Assembly (NCBI RefSeq): GCF_032598905.1
Contig: NZ_CP122458.1
Span: forward strand, 372,001-436,000
Direction: 5' to 3'
From: Streptomyces sp. 11x1
GTDB lineage: Bacteria; Actinomycetota; Actinomycetes; Streptomycetales; Streptomycetaceae
DNA length: 64,000 bases
Below are positions 34,642 to 44,064 of this stretch, piece after piece. The position numbers and the translations under genes were made by a program. Position 1 is the first letter of the stretch, and each line of letters starts with the position of its first letter. The notes beneath the pieces are model-generated. The model saw only the letters and a program-made list of their open reading frames with translations. It was not told where the DNA came from and did no database searches.

Positions 34642-35479
34642 CTTGCCCCTCGGTTCGGGAGGCCCCGGGCCTCGGTCGTCAAAGGCTCACCAGCCCACGT
34701 CAGCTCCCCTTTCGGGACCCGGCCGCCAGGACCGGCATCCGGCCGGTTCCCCGAGACAGCCGCCTGGAGAGGCAACCACATGTCCCGAGTCCCGCTGCCT
34801 TTCGGCCGCCGGCATCTGCTTCTTGGGCTTCCTGTCCCGCCGAGGAGTTCCGCCCCTCTTACGATCGGCCTACCGAGCCCAAAGGCCCGGACCCCGACGG
34901 GGTTTCCACGTTCCGCGCACACGAGACACGGCCGGGGTGGGCGCCCCCTACACCCCGGGGCCAGCGGTGTTCCCACGACCGGTTGATCGTCCCCGGCCGC
35001 CGCTTGCCGCCTCTTCCAGCGGCCAGGCCCTTGCACCCTGGTCCTCGTCCCGTCACCCAAGGCTTGGGCTGACGAGGCATCATCGGGGGTTCACTTGCGT
35101 TCGCCCGTCCGGCCTTCCCCTCGCCCGGTTGCTCCCCCGGACGGAGCGGGGGCCCTTGGGCTTCTTCCCTGGGCTTCGCACCCTCACAAGCGGGACCTGT
35201 GAACGCACGCCAGGGCGGGGACTGATCTCGAACACTGATCAGGAACTACGCATCCGGTCTATAACCGGCCTCCGATCTGCGAGTTCACTCGAAATGCGCG
35301 ACTTCGTGTCGCACCGACCAGCGCCCACTGCTCGTCACTCACGTCGGTCTTGTAGGGCTTGCGCTCGCTAACGGTGCCCAGCCCAACATGCCCATGGCCG
35401 CCGACCGGCCAGGATGCTGCACCGCCACACGTTCAGGTGACGACAAAACTCCTGTGCACTCTCATTCCGCCCTCTCAGG

Positions 35480-36718
35480 GTGCTGCGGGCGCTCAGGACA
35501 CGGCGGGCGTTCGGGACGCCGCAGGCGCTCCGGCCTCAGCAGGCGTGCCCATCGCGACGGACGGCCCTGCGGCCATGGCGGCCCCCGCCCCCGACTTCGC
35601 CGAGCGGATCACCGCCGGGGTGCACGCCCAGCTGCTCGCCGACCACGGCACCGCGTACGAGATAGCCTCCGCGTGCGTACGGGACTGCCGCGCCCAGGAC
35701 GTGTTCGGCTGGCTCCACACCGCGCTGCACCTGCTCGCCGAGGCCCAACTGGCCCTGGGACGCTACGCCGAGGCGCAGGCCACCGCCGAGGAAGGCCTTG
35801 CGATCGCCGAGGAGTACGGCCGCGACCACCGGGGCGCATACCTGCGGGCGACCCTGGCGACGCTGGCCGCCCTGCGCGGCGACCAGGACCGGTGCGCCGA
35901 TCTCGCCGGGGCTGCCCTGGAGCACGCCGAAGCCCACGGCATCGCACTGGCCGCCGCCCACGCTCACCGGGCCCTCGGTCTGCTCGACCTCGGGCTCGGC
36001 GCTGCCGAGAGCGCGCTTGCCCACCTGGAGGCAGCGCGCGTCCGGGTGGGCCATCCTGCGCTGTCGGCCTGGCTGTTGCCCGATCTCGTCGAGGCAGCGG
36101 TACGCGCCGGGCACCCGGACCAGGCCGCCGAGTCGATCGCTCGCCTCACCGAATGGGTGAGGGCCTCGAACCACCCGGCGGCGCTCGCACTGCTCCACCG
36201 CTGCCGTGCTCTGACCGGCTCCTTCGAGCAACCCGGCGATGCCGAGCGGCACTTCGAGGAAGCCCTGCACCAGTACGACGAGTGCTGCCACGATGTCGGC
36301 CGAAACGACGAGGGCCGTCCCTTCGAGCGGGCCCGTACCGAGCTGCTGTACGGCGAGTGGCTGCGCCGCGAGCATCGCCGCCCGACGCCACCTCCGTGCC
36401 CCCTCGAAACCTTCGAGACCCTGGACGCCCGGCCCTGGGCCACTCGCGCCCGCACCGAACTCCAGGCCACCGGCGAGCAGATCGGCCCGGAAGACCGGGC
36501 GGACACTCCGCTGGCCCTGCTCAGCCCCCAAGGGCGCGAGGTCGTCAGGCTGGCCGCCACCGGCGCCACCAACCGCGGGATCGCCACCCAGCTCTTCCTG
36601 CACCCGCGCACAGTCGGCCACCACCTCTACCGGGCCTTCCCCCAAACTCGGCGTCACCTCCCGTACCGAACTCCCCCAGCGGTTGAGCCAAGACGCCGAA
36701 GCCGACCCCGGCCTTTGA
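35480..36718 (+). pseudogene. LuxR-family (LAL-type) regulator, C-terminal portion, frameshifted
   Basis: The frame carries TPR-like helices (TALHLLAEAQLALGRYAEAQ, AHAHRALGLLDLGLGAAESA) followed by the LuxR helix-turn-helix LLSPQGREVVRLAATGATNR and LFLHPRTVGHHLYRAF. The expected KLGVTSRTEL then appears only in another frame, from about 36640 to the stop at 36718. The N-terminal ATPase half expected for LAL regulators is absent, with transposase exon 1 directly upstream. The gene is therefore truncated at the front by the mobile element and broken near its end. Confidence 0.65.
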
Positions 36719-36721
36719 CCT

Positions 36722-36948
36722 GGCTCGGTCACCGGATCCACGGAATCGTCCAACGGCCGCAAGGAGACCTTCGACGGCTTCTGGCTGCGCGCCTTCGTCC
36801 TGGACCACATGGACGTCCAGGAGGACACCGGGCTCGTCAACGCCTCGACCTTCCAGGAAAGCGAGGCTTCAACACGGTGGTTAAGAGCCATACTTGAGCG
36901 TGCGGGGACCATCCCGTGGTGGCCTGATGCGGGAGAGGCAGTAATCCG
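36722..36948. other. Gap with an unrecognised coding remnant
   Basis: Around 36763-36870 one + frame reads ETFDGFWLRAFVLDHMDVQE then DTGLVNASTFQES, which looks like real protein but has no start or stop of its own. I do not recognise the family. The remainder holds the ribosome site of the TerD gene. Confidence 0.35.
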
Positions 36949-37476
36949 GTGCGCAGCGAAAGCCAGGGAGTGAGTAAGGCCGAGGTCCGGCTGAAGTGGG
37001 ATCCGAGTCCCTGGAATCAGCCGCCTCATCATCTCGACATCATCGCCGCGACCTACGCGGCGGACGCCCCCTACGGGCGGCCCGTGTACGTCGTCCACTT
37101 CGACAGCCGCTCGCCGGACGGCACCATCAACATGAGCCGACACAGCCAAACCGGTCAGGGTTTCGGCTATGTCGAGGCGATGACTCTGGAATTGGACCGC
37201 ATGGCGTCCTCCTTCGCACGCGTGGTCGTGGGCGTGGCGATCCACCAGAACAGCGGCCCCAAGACCTTCGGTGACATAACGAACGCCGGGGTACTGGTGG
37301 TCCACGGGTACGAGGAGCTGCTGAAGGACGACTTCGCACAGGTCGCCGGGGCCAGCGCCACCACCGTCGCGGAGTTCACCCGGGCCACCTCCTCGGCTTG
37401 GGAGTTCCACGAGATGGTCCGAGGATTCGACTGCGACCCCGTGGTCTTCGCTGCTGAAATGGGCAATGCTCCGTAG
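36949..37476 (+). CDS. TerD-family stress protein
   Basis: A 175-residue single-domain TerD-like protein: VRLKWDPSPWNQPPHHLDII, then YVVHFDSRSPDGTINMSRHS, VVVGVAIHQNSGPKTFGDIT and a C-terminal EFHEMVRGFDCDPVVFA. TerD domains bind calcium and act in tellurite and envelope-stress systems; Streptomyces carries many copies without a known single role. The GTG at 36949 has GAGG ten bases upstream; a GTG at 36970 is an alternative. It is one of three TerD-type loci in this window. Confidence 0.78.
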   Translation: MRSESQGVSKAEVRLKWDPSPWNQPPHHLDIIAATYAADAPYGRPVYVVHFDSRSPDGTINMSRHSQTGQGFGYVEAMTLELDRMASSFARVVVGVAIHQNSGPKTFGDITNAGVLVVHGYEELLKDDFAQVAGASATTVAEFTRATSSAWEFHEMVRGFDCDPVVFAAEMGNAP

Positions 37477-37566
37477 CACCCCTGTCACGCCCTCCCGCTT
37501 CAGGCGAACTCACCGCGCCCCTTGGCCGGCGATGCACAACAGGCAGGGGAAGAGGACAATCGGAGC

Positions 37567-38697
37567 ATGAGGCGTCGACTCTCCGACGTGAGCCGTCCCG
37601 CCCGGCTGGCCTCGTCAGGTGAGGGCCTCGGGCAGGACGAGTTGGCGCTGGCCGCCCGCAACCACGGCCTGCCGCTGGAGGCCATGCGCCACGACGTCAC
37701 CCCGCCCGGCCTGCACTACGTGCTGACGCACTTCGACATCCCCCATGTGCCTGATGACGCTTCCTGGCGGCTGACGGTGAGCGGACGCGTACGGCACGTA
37801 CTCGACCTCTCCCTCGCGCAGCTGCGCGCCTACCCCGCGGTTACTACGCGCGTGACGTTGGAGTGCGCCGGAAACGGCCGGGCGTTGCTGGCGCCACGGC
37901 CGGTGAGCCAGCCGTGGCTGGTCGAGGCCGTCGGCACGGCGGACTGGACGGGAGTGCCCTTGCGTCTGCTGCTCGACGAGGCCGGAGTCGAGTCGGGCGC
38001 GATCGATGTCGTGTTCACCGCAGCGGACCACGGCGTGGAGCGGGGTGTCGAGCAGGACTACCAACGCGGCCTCCCTCTCGACGTGGCCACCGGGGACGCC
38101 CCGGAGGTCCTCGTGGCCTACTCGATGAACGGAGCCCCTCTGCCGCCCCAGCACGGCAGCCCGCTGCGTCTCGTGGTGCCCGGCTGGTACGGGATGGCAC
38201 AGGTGAAGTGGCTGCGTGACATCACGGTCGTCGACACACCTTTCATGGGCTTCCAGCAATCCGTGGCCTACCGGATCCGACAGGTACCCGAGGAGGCGGG
38301 TGAGCCGGTCACCCGCATCGCTCCCAGGGCCCTGCTGATCCCGCCGGGCTTTCCCGACTTCATGTCCCGGACGCGGGTGGTGGCGCCGGGTCCGGTTCTG
38401 CTGGAGGGACGGGCCTGGTCGGGACGCGCCCCGGTGACCTCGGTGGAGGTGAGCACCGACGGCGGCCTGACATGGCAGAGGGCCCGGCTCGAACCGGATC
38501 ACGGGCACCGGTGGGCCTGGCGCCGATGGTCCTCCATGTGGTCCGCCTTCCCGGGCGAGCATGTCCTGAGCACCCGTGCCCACGACGCGGCGGGCAACAG
38601 CCAGCCACTGGAGCAGCCCTGGAACCGAGGAGGGTTCGCCAACAACCTCGTCCAACGGGTGCCGGTCTTCTGCCCCGATCCCGCCGACACGCTATGA
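37567..38697 (+). CDS. Sulfite-oxidase-like molybdopterin oxidoreductase
   Basis: A 376-residue enzyme. The molybdopterin domain includes WRLTVSGRVRHVLDLSLAQL and VTLECAGNGR, whose Cys would bind molybdenum, and GSPLRLVVPGWYGMAQVKWL. The C-terminal dimerisation domain includes SVEVSTDGGLTWQRARLEPD. There is no heme domain and no clear twin-Arg signal, so it is probably cytoplasmic. The ATG at 37567 is preferred to an in-frame TTG 45 bases earlier. It would oxidise sulfite or reduce an S- or N-oxide; which one cannot be read. Confidence 0.85.
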   Translation: MRRRLSDVSRPARLASSGEGLGQDELALAARNHGLPLEAMRHDVTPPGLHYVLTHFDIPHVPDDASWRLTVSGRVRHVLDLSLAQLRAYPAVTTRVTLECAGNGRALLAPRPVSQPWLVEAVGTADWTGVPLRLLLDEAGVESGAIDVVFTAADHGVERGVEQDYQRGLPLDVATGDAPEVLVAYSMNGAPLPPQHGSPLRLVVPGWYGMAQVKWLRDITVVDTPFMGFQQSVAYRIRQVPEEAGEPVTRIAPRALLIPPGFPDFMSRTRVVAPGPVLLEGRAWSGRAPVTSVEVSTDGGLTWQRARLEPDHGHRWAWRRWSSMWSAFPGEHVLSTRAHDAAGNSQPLEQPWNRGGFANNLVQRVPVFCPDPADTL

Positions 38698-38747
38698 CCG
38701 CACGGCCCCGGCCACGCCGCCACCGCGCTGCGAGGACCCCGGCCCCC

Positions 38748-39485
38748 TCAGCGGTGCTCGGGGTTGTCCGCCCCCGGTCGGCAGCCGGCGTCCCACTCCG
38801 TGCGCTGGTTGCCGTGGGGCGGAACCCCGCCTGCCCGTTTGAGCATGGCGGCCAGGTGCATCAGGTTCCAGGTCATGAAGTTGGTGTTGCGGTTGGTGAA
38901 GTCGTTCTCCGGGCCGCCCGAGCCGGGGTCCAGGTAGGAGGGGCCAGGACCCGCGGCACCGATCCAGCCGGCGTCCGCCTGCGGCGGGATGGTGTAGCCG
39001 AGGTGCTGCAGGCTGTAGAGGACGTTCATGGCGCAGTGCTTGACGCCGTCCTCGTTGCCGGTGATCAGACACCCTCCGACCCGTCCGTAATAGGCGTACT
39101 GCCCTTGGGGATTGAGCAAACTGGAGCAGCTGTACAGGCGCTCGATGACCTGCTTGGTGACGGAGCTGTTGTCGCCCAGCCAGATGGGCCCGGCGATGAC
39201 CAGGATGTCCGCGGCCATCACCCGCTCGTACAGCGCGGGCCAGGCGTCCGTGGCGAAGCCGTGCTCGGTCATGTCGGGATAGACGCCGGTCGCGATGTCA
39301 TGGTCGATCGCGCGGACGAGTTCCGTGGTCACTCCCTGGCCGTCCATGAGTGCCCGGCTCTTGTCGATGAGCCCCTGTGTGTGGCTGAGTTGGGGCGAGG
39401 GCTTGAGCGTGCAATTGATGAAGAGCGCACGCAGGTCGTCGAAACGGTAACCGTCCTCAGCGGACGGGACCGACGGTGCTGCCAT
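38748..39485 (-). CDS. Flavodoxin-fold NADPH-dependent FMN reductase
   Basis: A 245-residue flavoprotein. ALFINCTLKPSPQLSHTQGL is the FMN phosphate loop, and IAGPIWLGDNSSVTKQVIER and GGCLITGNEDGVKHCAMNVL complete the flavodoxin-like site. It would reduce FMN, quinones or similar acceptors with NAD(P)H. GGAGG lies five bases before the ATG at 39485. It is convergent with the molybdoenzyme and divergent from the second SRPBCC gene. Confidence 0.84.
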   Translation of the reverse strand: MAAPSVPSAEDGYRFDDLRALFINCTLKPSPQLSHTQGLIDKSRALMDGQGVTTELVRAIDHDIATGVYPDMTEHGFATDAWPALYERVMAADILVIAGPIWLGDNSSVTKQVIERLYSCSSLLNPQGQYAYYGRVGGCLITGNEDGVKHCAMNVLYSLQHLGYTIPPQADAGWIGAAGPGPSYLDPGSGGPENDFTNRNTNFMTWNLMHLAAMLKRAGGVPPHGNQRTEWDAGCRPGADNPEHR

Positions 39486-39782
39486 GGGGGCCTCCGGGGA
39501 GAAGAGCGGACAGGGGCGGGGCTGGGGGCTGAGGTGCCAGCGGCAGCGTCTCGCGGAAATCACGCGCTGTCCCGTCACGACGCGCAGAAACACGGCGGGT
39601 TCCTCACCGGCACACGATGGGTTCCGGGGGTGCCCGGCCGCTCGTCGTGCGCCGCTCGTCGCTCGCGGCTCGTCGTGCGCCGACCTCCCGCCTCCCGGAT
39701 CCTGGAGGCACCGGCCGGGCCCAACATCCCGGCCGGTCGGCCGACCGGCCAATGAGAAGACCAAGGACAAGGCGCGAAGACC

Positions 39783-40244
39783 ATGACGATCGATGTGTCC
39801 GCGGAGCGCGTGATCCAGCTCCCTCCCGCACGGGTGGCGGAGTACGCCATGGACTGGCGCCACGACCACGAGTGGACCCAGGGGATCCGCATCGCGCAGC
39901 TGACTCGCGAGGCGGACGAGGGCGGCTTCGGCGTGGGCGCCGAGGTCACCCGGACTGCGTACTTCCTGGGTCGTCGCATCGATTACGTCATGCGCGTGGC
40001 GGGGTACGAGCCGCCCCGCCTGCTGGACATGGTCTCCGTGGCCGGTCCGATGCCCATGCATGTCACGTACACCTTCGAGCCGGACCCGCGTGGCACCCTC
40101 GCCCGCATCCGCGTTCGAGGCGGCGAGGGCGGCTTCTACCGGCTGGCCGCGCCGCTCTTGGCCCGCCAGGTCCGCTCGTCCATCGGCAAGGACCTTCGCG
40201 GCCTTGAGCACCGGCTCGGCAGACGGGAGGGGGAAGTGCTGTGA
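39783..40244 (+). CDS. SRPBCC family protein, second copy
   Basis: A 153-residue paralogue of the protein at 25351-25809. Long runs are shared, including EVTRTAYFLG, GYEPPRLLDM against AYEPPRLLDM, and VSVAGPMPMHVTYTFE, and I judge about three quarters of positions identical. The gene order is also the same, with a TfoX-type gene overlapping the stop by GTGA. The pair therefore moved or duplicated as a unit. The ligand is unknown. Confidence 0.82.
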   Translation: MTIDVSAERVIQLPPARVAEYAMDWRHDHEWTQGIRIAQLTREADEGGFGVGAEVTRTAYFLGRRIDYVMRVAGYEPPRLLDMVSVAGPMPMHVTYTFEPDPRGTLARIRVRGGEGGFYRLAAPLLARQVRSSIGKDLRGLEHRLGRREGEVL

Positions 40245-40456
40245 CGTGCGACGAGGGACTGGCGGAACGGATCAGACGACGACTGGGCCCTGACCACGAC
40301 GTCGTCGAGGGGTGGTTGTACGGCGGGATCGCCTTCCCGCATCGCGGCAACATGCCCGTGGGCGTGAGCCACGACGATCGCATGATGCGGGTCGGCCCCG
40401 ACAGAACCGACGCTCCCCAGGACCGGCCCGCCCCGGCGCCCGCGTCTTCGGCATGA
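40241..40456 (+). pseudogene. TfoX N-terminal-domain protein, second copy, decayed
   Basis: The first 55 residues, VTCDEGLAERIRRRLGPDHD and LYGGIAFPHRGNMPVGVSHD, match the start of the TfoX protein at 25013. After MRVGPDRTDAP the sequence leaves the family and stops at residue 71, so the last 40 residues are lost. GWLYGG replaces KRMFGG. It is probably non-functional, while its SRPBCC partner is intact. Confidence 0.65.
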
Positions 40457-40680
40457 CGCGCCGCCTGGTGCGCCGGTGATCCCTCTCGACGGAGCGGCTT
40501 TTACGGAGGACGAGGTCCTCGTCGAGTGGATGGTGCCCGGCCGCGGCTGCGGCCTGACAGGGGCTGCCGCGGCCGGGGCGGCGATAGCCCTACGGGGCAA
40601 TAGCGGGCGTCTGTGACTTTTGAGCCAAAAGCCATGAGCGGGTGCGCAACTTCTTGACCCCGACAAATCACCTCATAGAC

Positions 40681-41270
40681 ATGACCAAGGCCGGGCCTCG
40701 CCGGAGTCGACGTGCCAAGGGGGACAAGTCGCCACCGCGATCGCGGCGACCGGCGTCCTGCTCACCGGACCGGCGGCGGCCACCTCCGAGTCGTCGATGG
40801 GCGGCGCCGTCGCCGCCCTCGGACAGCAGAAGATCAACCTGAAGCAGGACGGGTGGGGCTCCGCCGAGAGCTGCGTGGTCTACTCCAAGACATCGGTGCG
40901 CCGCTTCAAGACCCACGAGGAAGCCGACCGGGTGCTGGGCTACTCCCGCGCCACCGACCCCCTGATGAAGGGCAAGAACGCGGCGCAGATCCAGGCCACA
41001 CCGGCCTGCGCGAGCGGCTGGCTGCGCCTGTACGAGCACGCCAACGGGGGCGGACGCCGGCCGATCTTCAGCGACTACTACTGGCACAACCTCAACGAGT
41101 ACGGCCTCAACGACCAGACGTCCTCGTGGCGCAACAACCAGGGTTCCAGCCAGTGGGGTTGGCTGGCCCGTGACGAGGGGAGCAATGGTGGGCGGATCTC
41201 CATCAGCCCCAACACCCACAGCTCCAACCTCGGCGCCTACAACGACTGGGCGAGTTCGGTAGCCGCCTGA
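40681..41270 (+). pseudogene. Secreted I36-like (peptidase inhibitor/beta-gamma crystallin-like) protein, frameshifted in signal peptide
   Basis: The mature part, from MGGAVAALGQQ at 40797, reads LKQDGWGSAESCVVYSKTSV, ACASGWLRLYEHANGGGRRP and NDQTSSWRNNQGSSQWGWLA, an I36 or crystallin-like secreted fold with two Cys. Upstream in the same frame lies the signal core VATAIAATGVLLTGPAAA with a good cleavage site but no start. The ATG at 40681 is in another frame and would join it if the G5 run at 40719-40723 had six G. So a one-base loss, or a sequencing error, separates signal from start. Confidence 0.6.
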
Positions 41271-41297
41271 CGGCCGAGGACCGAGTTACGCACGTGC

Positions 41298-41326
41298 GGG
41301 GCGGCACCTTCCGAAGGTGCCGCCCC
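41298..41326 (+). terminator. Strong terminator after the I36-like gene
   Basis: Thirteen-base perfect arms (GGGGCGGCACCTT and complement) with a three-base loop, followed by TT, start 28 bases after the stop at 41270. Confidence 0.85.
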
Positions 41327-41579
41327 TTCACACGCCGCGTCGGCCGAGATGGGGGTCCGGCCTTCAGCGGGGCAACGGTCACCTTGTCGATATCGGGCGC
41401 GTAAGCGTGGAGTTCGCGTGGAGTTGCCGAAGGTGAGGGCGCGCATACCGGCCGTGATCGGAGGCGTCGCACCGGATTTCCCGGCTGCTCCTCGGCCCCT
41501 ACGCCCTGAATGATGGTAACGGGGAGGGCAACCGCGAGGGCTGTCCCTGCGGGCGGTTCCACAGGGCTATCGTCACCAG

Positions 41580-41645
41580 GGAGCCGGAGACGGAGCCGGA
41601 GACGGAGGCAGCAGGCAGCGGGCAGCGGGCAGCGGGCAGCGGGCC
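41580..41645 (+). repeat. Compound short tandem repeats
   Basis: GGAGACGGAGCC occurs as a near-tandem pair, followed by GCAGCGG repeated about four times from 41615. The surrounding stretch, 41327-41699, shows no supported gene. Confidence 0.7.
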
Positions 41646-41699
41646 GACGGAAGGATCGACCGCGGCCGCCCCGCTCTCGCGGCGAATCAGCACACGGCG

Positions 41700-41945
41700 C
41701 GGCCCCACCGTCGCGCGGAACCGACCTCTCCTGCCAGGGCATCCAGGACGCTGTCGGAGACACGCCGAGATTGCCGCGCTCCAGCCGGATGTAGTACTCG
41801 ACGCTCATACCGGCCGGCTGGGCCACCTCCCCGCGACCAGCCCGGGCACCCGGCGCTGCCCGAAGGACGACAGCCCCGCCTGCTCGGGCGTGATCCGGTC
41901 GCGGCAGGTCTCAAGGAATGCGCTGACCTCGGCCTGCTTGTCCAT
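41700..41945 (-). pseudogene. XRE-type (MmyB-like) regulator, N-terminal fragment with frameshifts
   Basis: The complement begins MDKQAEVSAFLETCRDRITP at 41945, then PEQAGLSSFGQRRVPGL. In a second frame it continues AQPAGMSVEYYIRLERGNLG, and a third gives VSDSVLDALAGEVGSAR. Together these are the first 90 residues of the common Streptomyces helix-turn-helix/MmyB regulator, with the DNA-binding motif AQLAGMSVEYYTRLERGNLG recognisable. At least two frame changes and loss of the C-terminal ligand domain mark it as dead. Confidence 0.65.
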
Positions 41946-42241
41946 ACGATCCAGCCTGGGAACGGCAAGGATGGGGACGGGGTTCTCTGCCATTACCCCC
42001 TTCGCCGTGGGGCCTGCTCGTGGAGCCCGACGGGCTGGGAGAGGTCGCGCCGAGCCGCCACAGCCCATCGATATCACCGGCTCCGTCGACCTGGACCAGA
42101 TCGAGCCCCGTCAACTTCGACCGCTCCGCCGACCTGATCGGCTGCGGCGTAAAGAGTTTTCTCGTCAATCCACAGCGCGGCCGATGAGTTTGTGGCTCCC
42201 GGCCGGTCCAAGCTCGTGACAGCCCAGGAAAGGAAACCGCC

Positions 42242-42847
42242 ATGTCGGAGCTTCTCGTCGACTTCATCACCTCCCTCGACGGCTACGCGTCGGGAGAGGG
42301 GTGGCCCGGGTTCTGGGGCCTAGAGGGGCCGGAGTACCTCGCCTGGCTCGGCGAGCAGCCCGAGGCCACCTACCTGATGGGGGCGAACACCTACCGCCTG
42401 ATGTCGGGCTTCGCCGCAGGCGAGGTCCCGGAGGGCCAAGACGAGTTCAGGCCCGAAGAGGAGGCGTCCGTCGACGAACTCACGCAAGCGTCCAAGGTGG
42501 TCTTCTCCTCCTCCCTCGAGGAGCCACTGACATGGGCCAACTCCACACTCGTCCGCGACGACGCCGTCGAGGCGGTGCGCGCCATGAAGTCGGGCGGCAC
42601 GGGGCTCCTCAGCACGATCGGCAGCCTCAGCCTGTGCCGGTCCCTGCTGCGAGCCGGACTCGTCGACCGCTTCCGGGTCGTGATGTTCCCGGTGATCACC
42701 GGGGCCACGGGCGCAGAGCGCATCTACGACGGCTACCCGGACGTCGCGCTCGAGATGATCGAGCACCGCACCTTCGACGGCCGCATCCAACTGGTCGAGT
42801 ACCGGCCCCGCGTGCTCGAGCACCCGCCGCTCGGCGCCCCTGCGTGA
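42242..42847 (+). CDS. Dihydrofolate-reductase-family (RibD C-terminal-like) protein
   Basis: A 201-residue protein with LLVDFITSLDGYASGEGWPG, YLMGANTYRLMSGFAAGE and KVVFSSSLEEPLTWANSTLV, the NADPH-binding reductase fold of the RibD C-terminal group. These free-standing proteins are common in actinomycetes and mostly of unknown substrate. AGGAAAGGAAACC precedes the ATG. It is a single gene flanked by non-coding or decayed DNA. Confidence 0.85.
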   Translation: MSELLVDFITSLDGYASGEGWPGFWGLEGPEYLAWLGEQPEATYLMGANTYRLMSGFAAGEVPEGQDEFRPEEEASVDELTQASKVVFSSSLEEPLTWANSTLVRDDAVEAVRAMKSGGTGLLSTIGSLSLCRSLLRAGLVDRFRVVMFPVITGATGAERIYDGYPDVALEMIEHRTFDGRIQLVEYRPRVLEHPPLGAPA

Positions 42848-43637
42848 CGTCGCCTCGTCCGCCGGTCTGGACGACCGCCAGGCCGGCGGCGGGCACGGAG
42901 CAGGGCCTGACAAAGGTGAACGGCCAACACCAGGATGCCGGGGCCAGGTCGTGGCGGGACTGACGGAGACAAGGTTCCCGTGAGTGTGAGCATCGCTGCG
43001 GAGTGCTTGGGCAGCGTCTCGTGGTCCCTGACATCCCGAATGCGTGCATCCACCACTCCAGCGACCTCCCCGCCATCCCCAGAACTCGGCACATCCACGA
43101 ACCCGTTCACCGCTTTCGTCCTGCTCCCGATCTTGATCGTCAGACGGAGTAGGAGTTTCGCCCGGTCGACAAGCAGCCCAAATCCGCGACGTCCCTGACG
43201 TCACAACCCCACCCGGCCGACAGACAGCCCTGGTCACACCCCAACGGCCGTCGAATCGGCTGGTGGCAGCCCTGCCGGTCGGCCCTTACGGCCGGCTGAT
43301 CCATGATCGCCAGGCTGTCACTGCGCTGGTGCCTGCTGCTCATCACTCCACCGAGTGGCACTTCGCGCTTCTCCCAGGGAAATCGGAAGCGAGGCGCATA
43401 GCCTGCGCTGGTGCCGAAGCGGGCCGAGTACGGCCGAGTACGGCCGAGTACGCGCCATCTCGGTCACGGCGCCCACGCTTTCCGGGCATGGGCTCTGGCG
43501 CTTTGCTCATGGCCGGATCACGGTCCCAACCACGGGTGGGGAACCACCCTCGGGGGGACACCGCACGCGCGAACACTGTTGCGGGGCGCAGCCTCGGCCA
43601 TGAGCAGCGCAGGTGGCGAGGAGACAGGCCTCCAGCG
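42848..43637. other. Long stretch without a recognisable gene
   Basis: Several frames are open on both strands, as expected at this GC content, but none shows family motifs, a convincing ribosome site or plausible composition. It contains a ten-base triplicate repeat at 43422-43452. It may be decayed DNA. Confidence 0.45.
43422..43452 (+). repeat. Ten-base tandem triplication, GGCCGAGTAC
   Basis: Three consecutive exact copies of GGCCGAGTAC. No coding sequence is affected that I can support. Confidence 0.8.
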
Positions 43638-44036
43638 TCACCGGAGTCTCAGGACACCAGGGGCTCGTTCTTCGAAGATCTCGATCAACCAGTCGAAGAC
43701 GGTTGACCCCTGCTCCTCACGCGCCGCGGCCAGCTCGGCACTGACCGCTGGGCGGTTCGTGGGGTGGCAGCGCGAAAGGCGGATCTCCAACTGCCGAGCA
43801 GTCTCTGGGTAGCTCAAGTGCACCCGAGACGCCTGGTGGTCCCGCCACTCGACCACGTAGTCATCGTCGTCGGGCGTTCCGAATCCGCCGCTGAGGCAGT
43901 CGGCGAAAGCGTCGAGATTCCTGCCGAAGTAGCCATCGGGGCCGTTGATCGTCTCGCCGATGACTCGCCAGAAGTCTTCCAGCGTCCTGATCCGGGTGCC
44001 GTCCAGCACGTATGTCGCGGTCACAGCCCGCAGCAT
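43638..44036 (-). CDS. Barstar-family ribonuclease inhibitor-like protein
   Basis: A 132-residue protein. YVLDGTRIRTLEDFWRVIGE and GYFGRNLDAFADCLSGGFG are the barstar core, and RQLEIRLSRCHPTNRPA is the later helix region. Barstar proteins bind and block barnase-type ribonucleases. No ribonuclease gene lies beside it, so it is an orphan inhibitor. The ATG at 44036 is chosen without a clear ribosome site; a GTG four codons later is possible. Confidence 0.78.
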   Translation of the reverse strand: MLRAVTATYVLDGTRIRTLEDFWRVIGETINGPDGYFGRNLDAFADCLSGGFGTPDDDDYVVEWRDHQASRVHLSYPETARQLEIRLSRCHPTNRPAVSAELAAAREEQGSTVFDWLIEIFEERAPGVLRLR

Positions 44037-44064
44037 ACGTGCGGCTCCGTGGGAAGCAACGGCT

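Larger units (their letters stand above)
32784..35314 (-). mobile_element. Group II intron with reverse transcriptase/HNH protein
   Basis: The 2531-base intron begins GTGCGACACG at 35314, the standard group II 5' end, and ends TACCCGAC at 32784. Removing it joins the transposase codons exactly (CTG GTC G + AG CCG ATG). It contains a frameshifted multifunctional protein in the expected domain IV position, a domain V hairpin and a domain VI with a bulged A seven bases from the 3' end. The first 670 bases (34642-35314) hold ribozyme domains I to III and no other gene. The HNH domain argues against class IIC. Confidence 0.85.
32400..35372 (-). pseudogene. IS5-type transposase gene split by a group II intron and truncated
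   Basis: Exon 1 (35372-35315) reads VSERKPYKTDVSDEQWALV plus one base, its first codon a GTT where a start is expected. Exon 2 from 32783 continues EPMIAA, then a TGA where Trp is expected, KAAHPSVSSHQGRYAMREIV, NALLYQGRTGCQWELLPHDF and LVVLDTQSVHAAAGVPAVST. A further frame change near 32440 leads to GRKRGLAVDVWA, after which similarity ends. The joined exons give an uninterrupted LVEPMIAA. The second half of the transposase is absent. Exon coordinates are 32400-32783 and 35315-35372. Confidence 0.75.

Noticed and set aside
35388..36686. A 432-codon + frame over the LuxR remnant
   Set aside because: Arg/Pro-rich shadow frame. The neighbouring frame carries the TPR and helix-turn-helix motifs.
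43638..44036. Barstar gene as half of a toxin-antitoxin pair
   Set aside because: No barnase-type or polymorphic-toxin gene lies on either side, only an AraC regulator and non-coding DNA.
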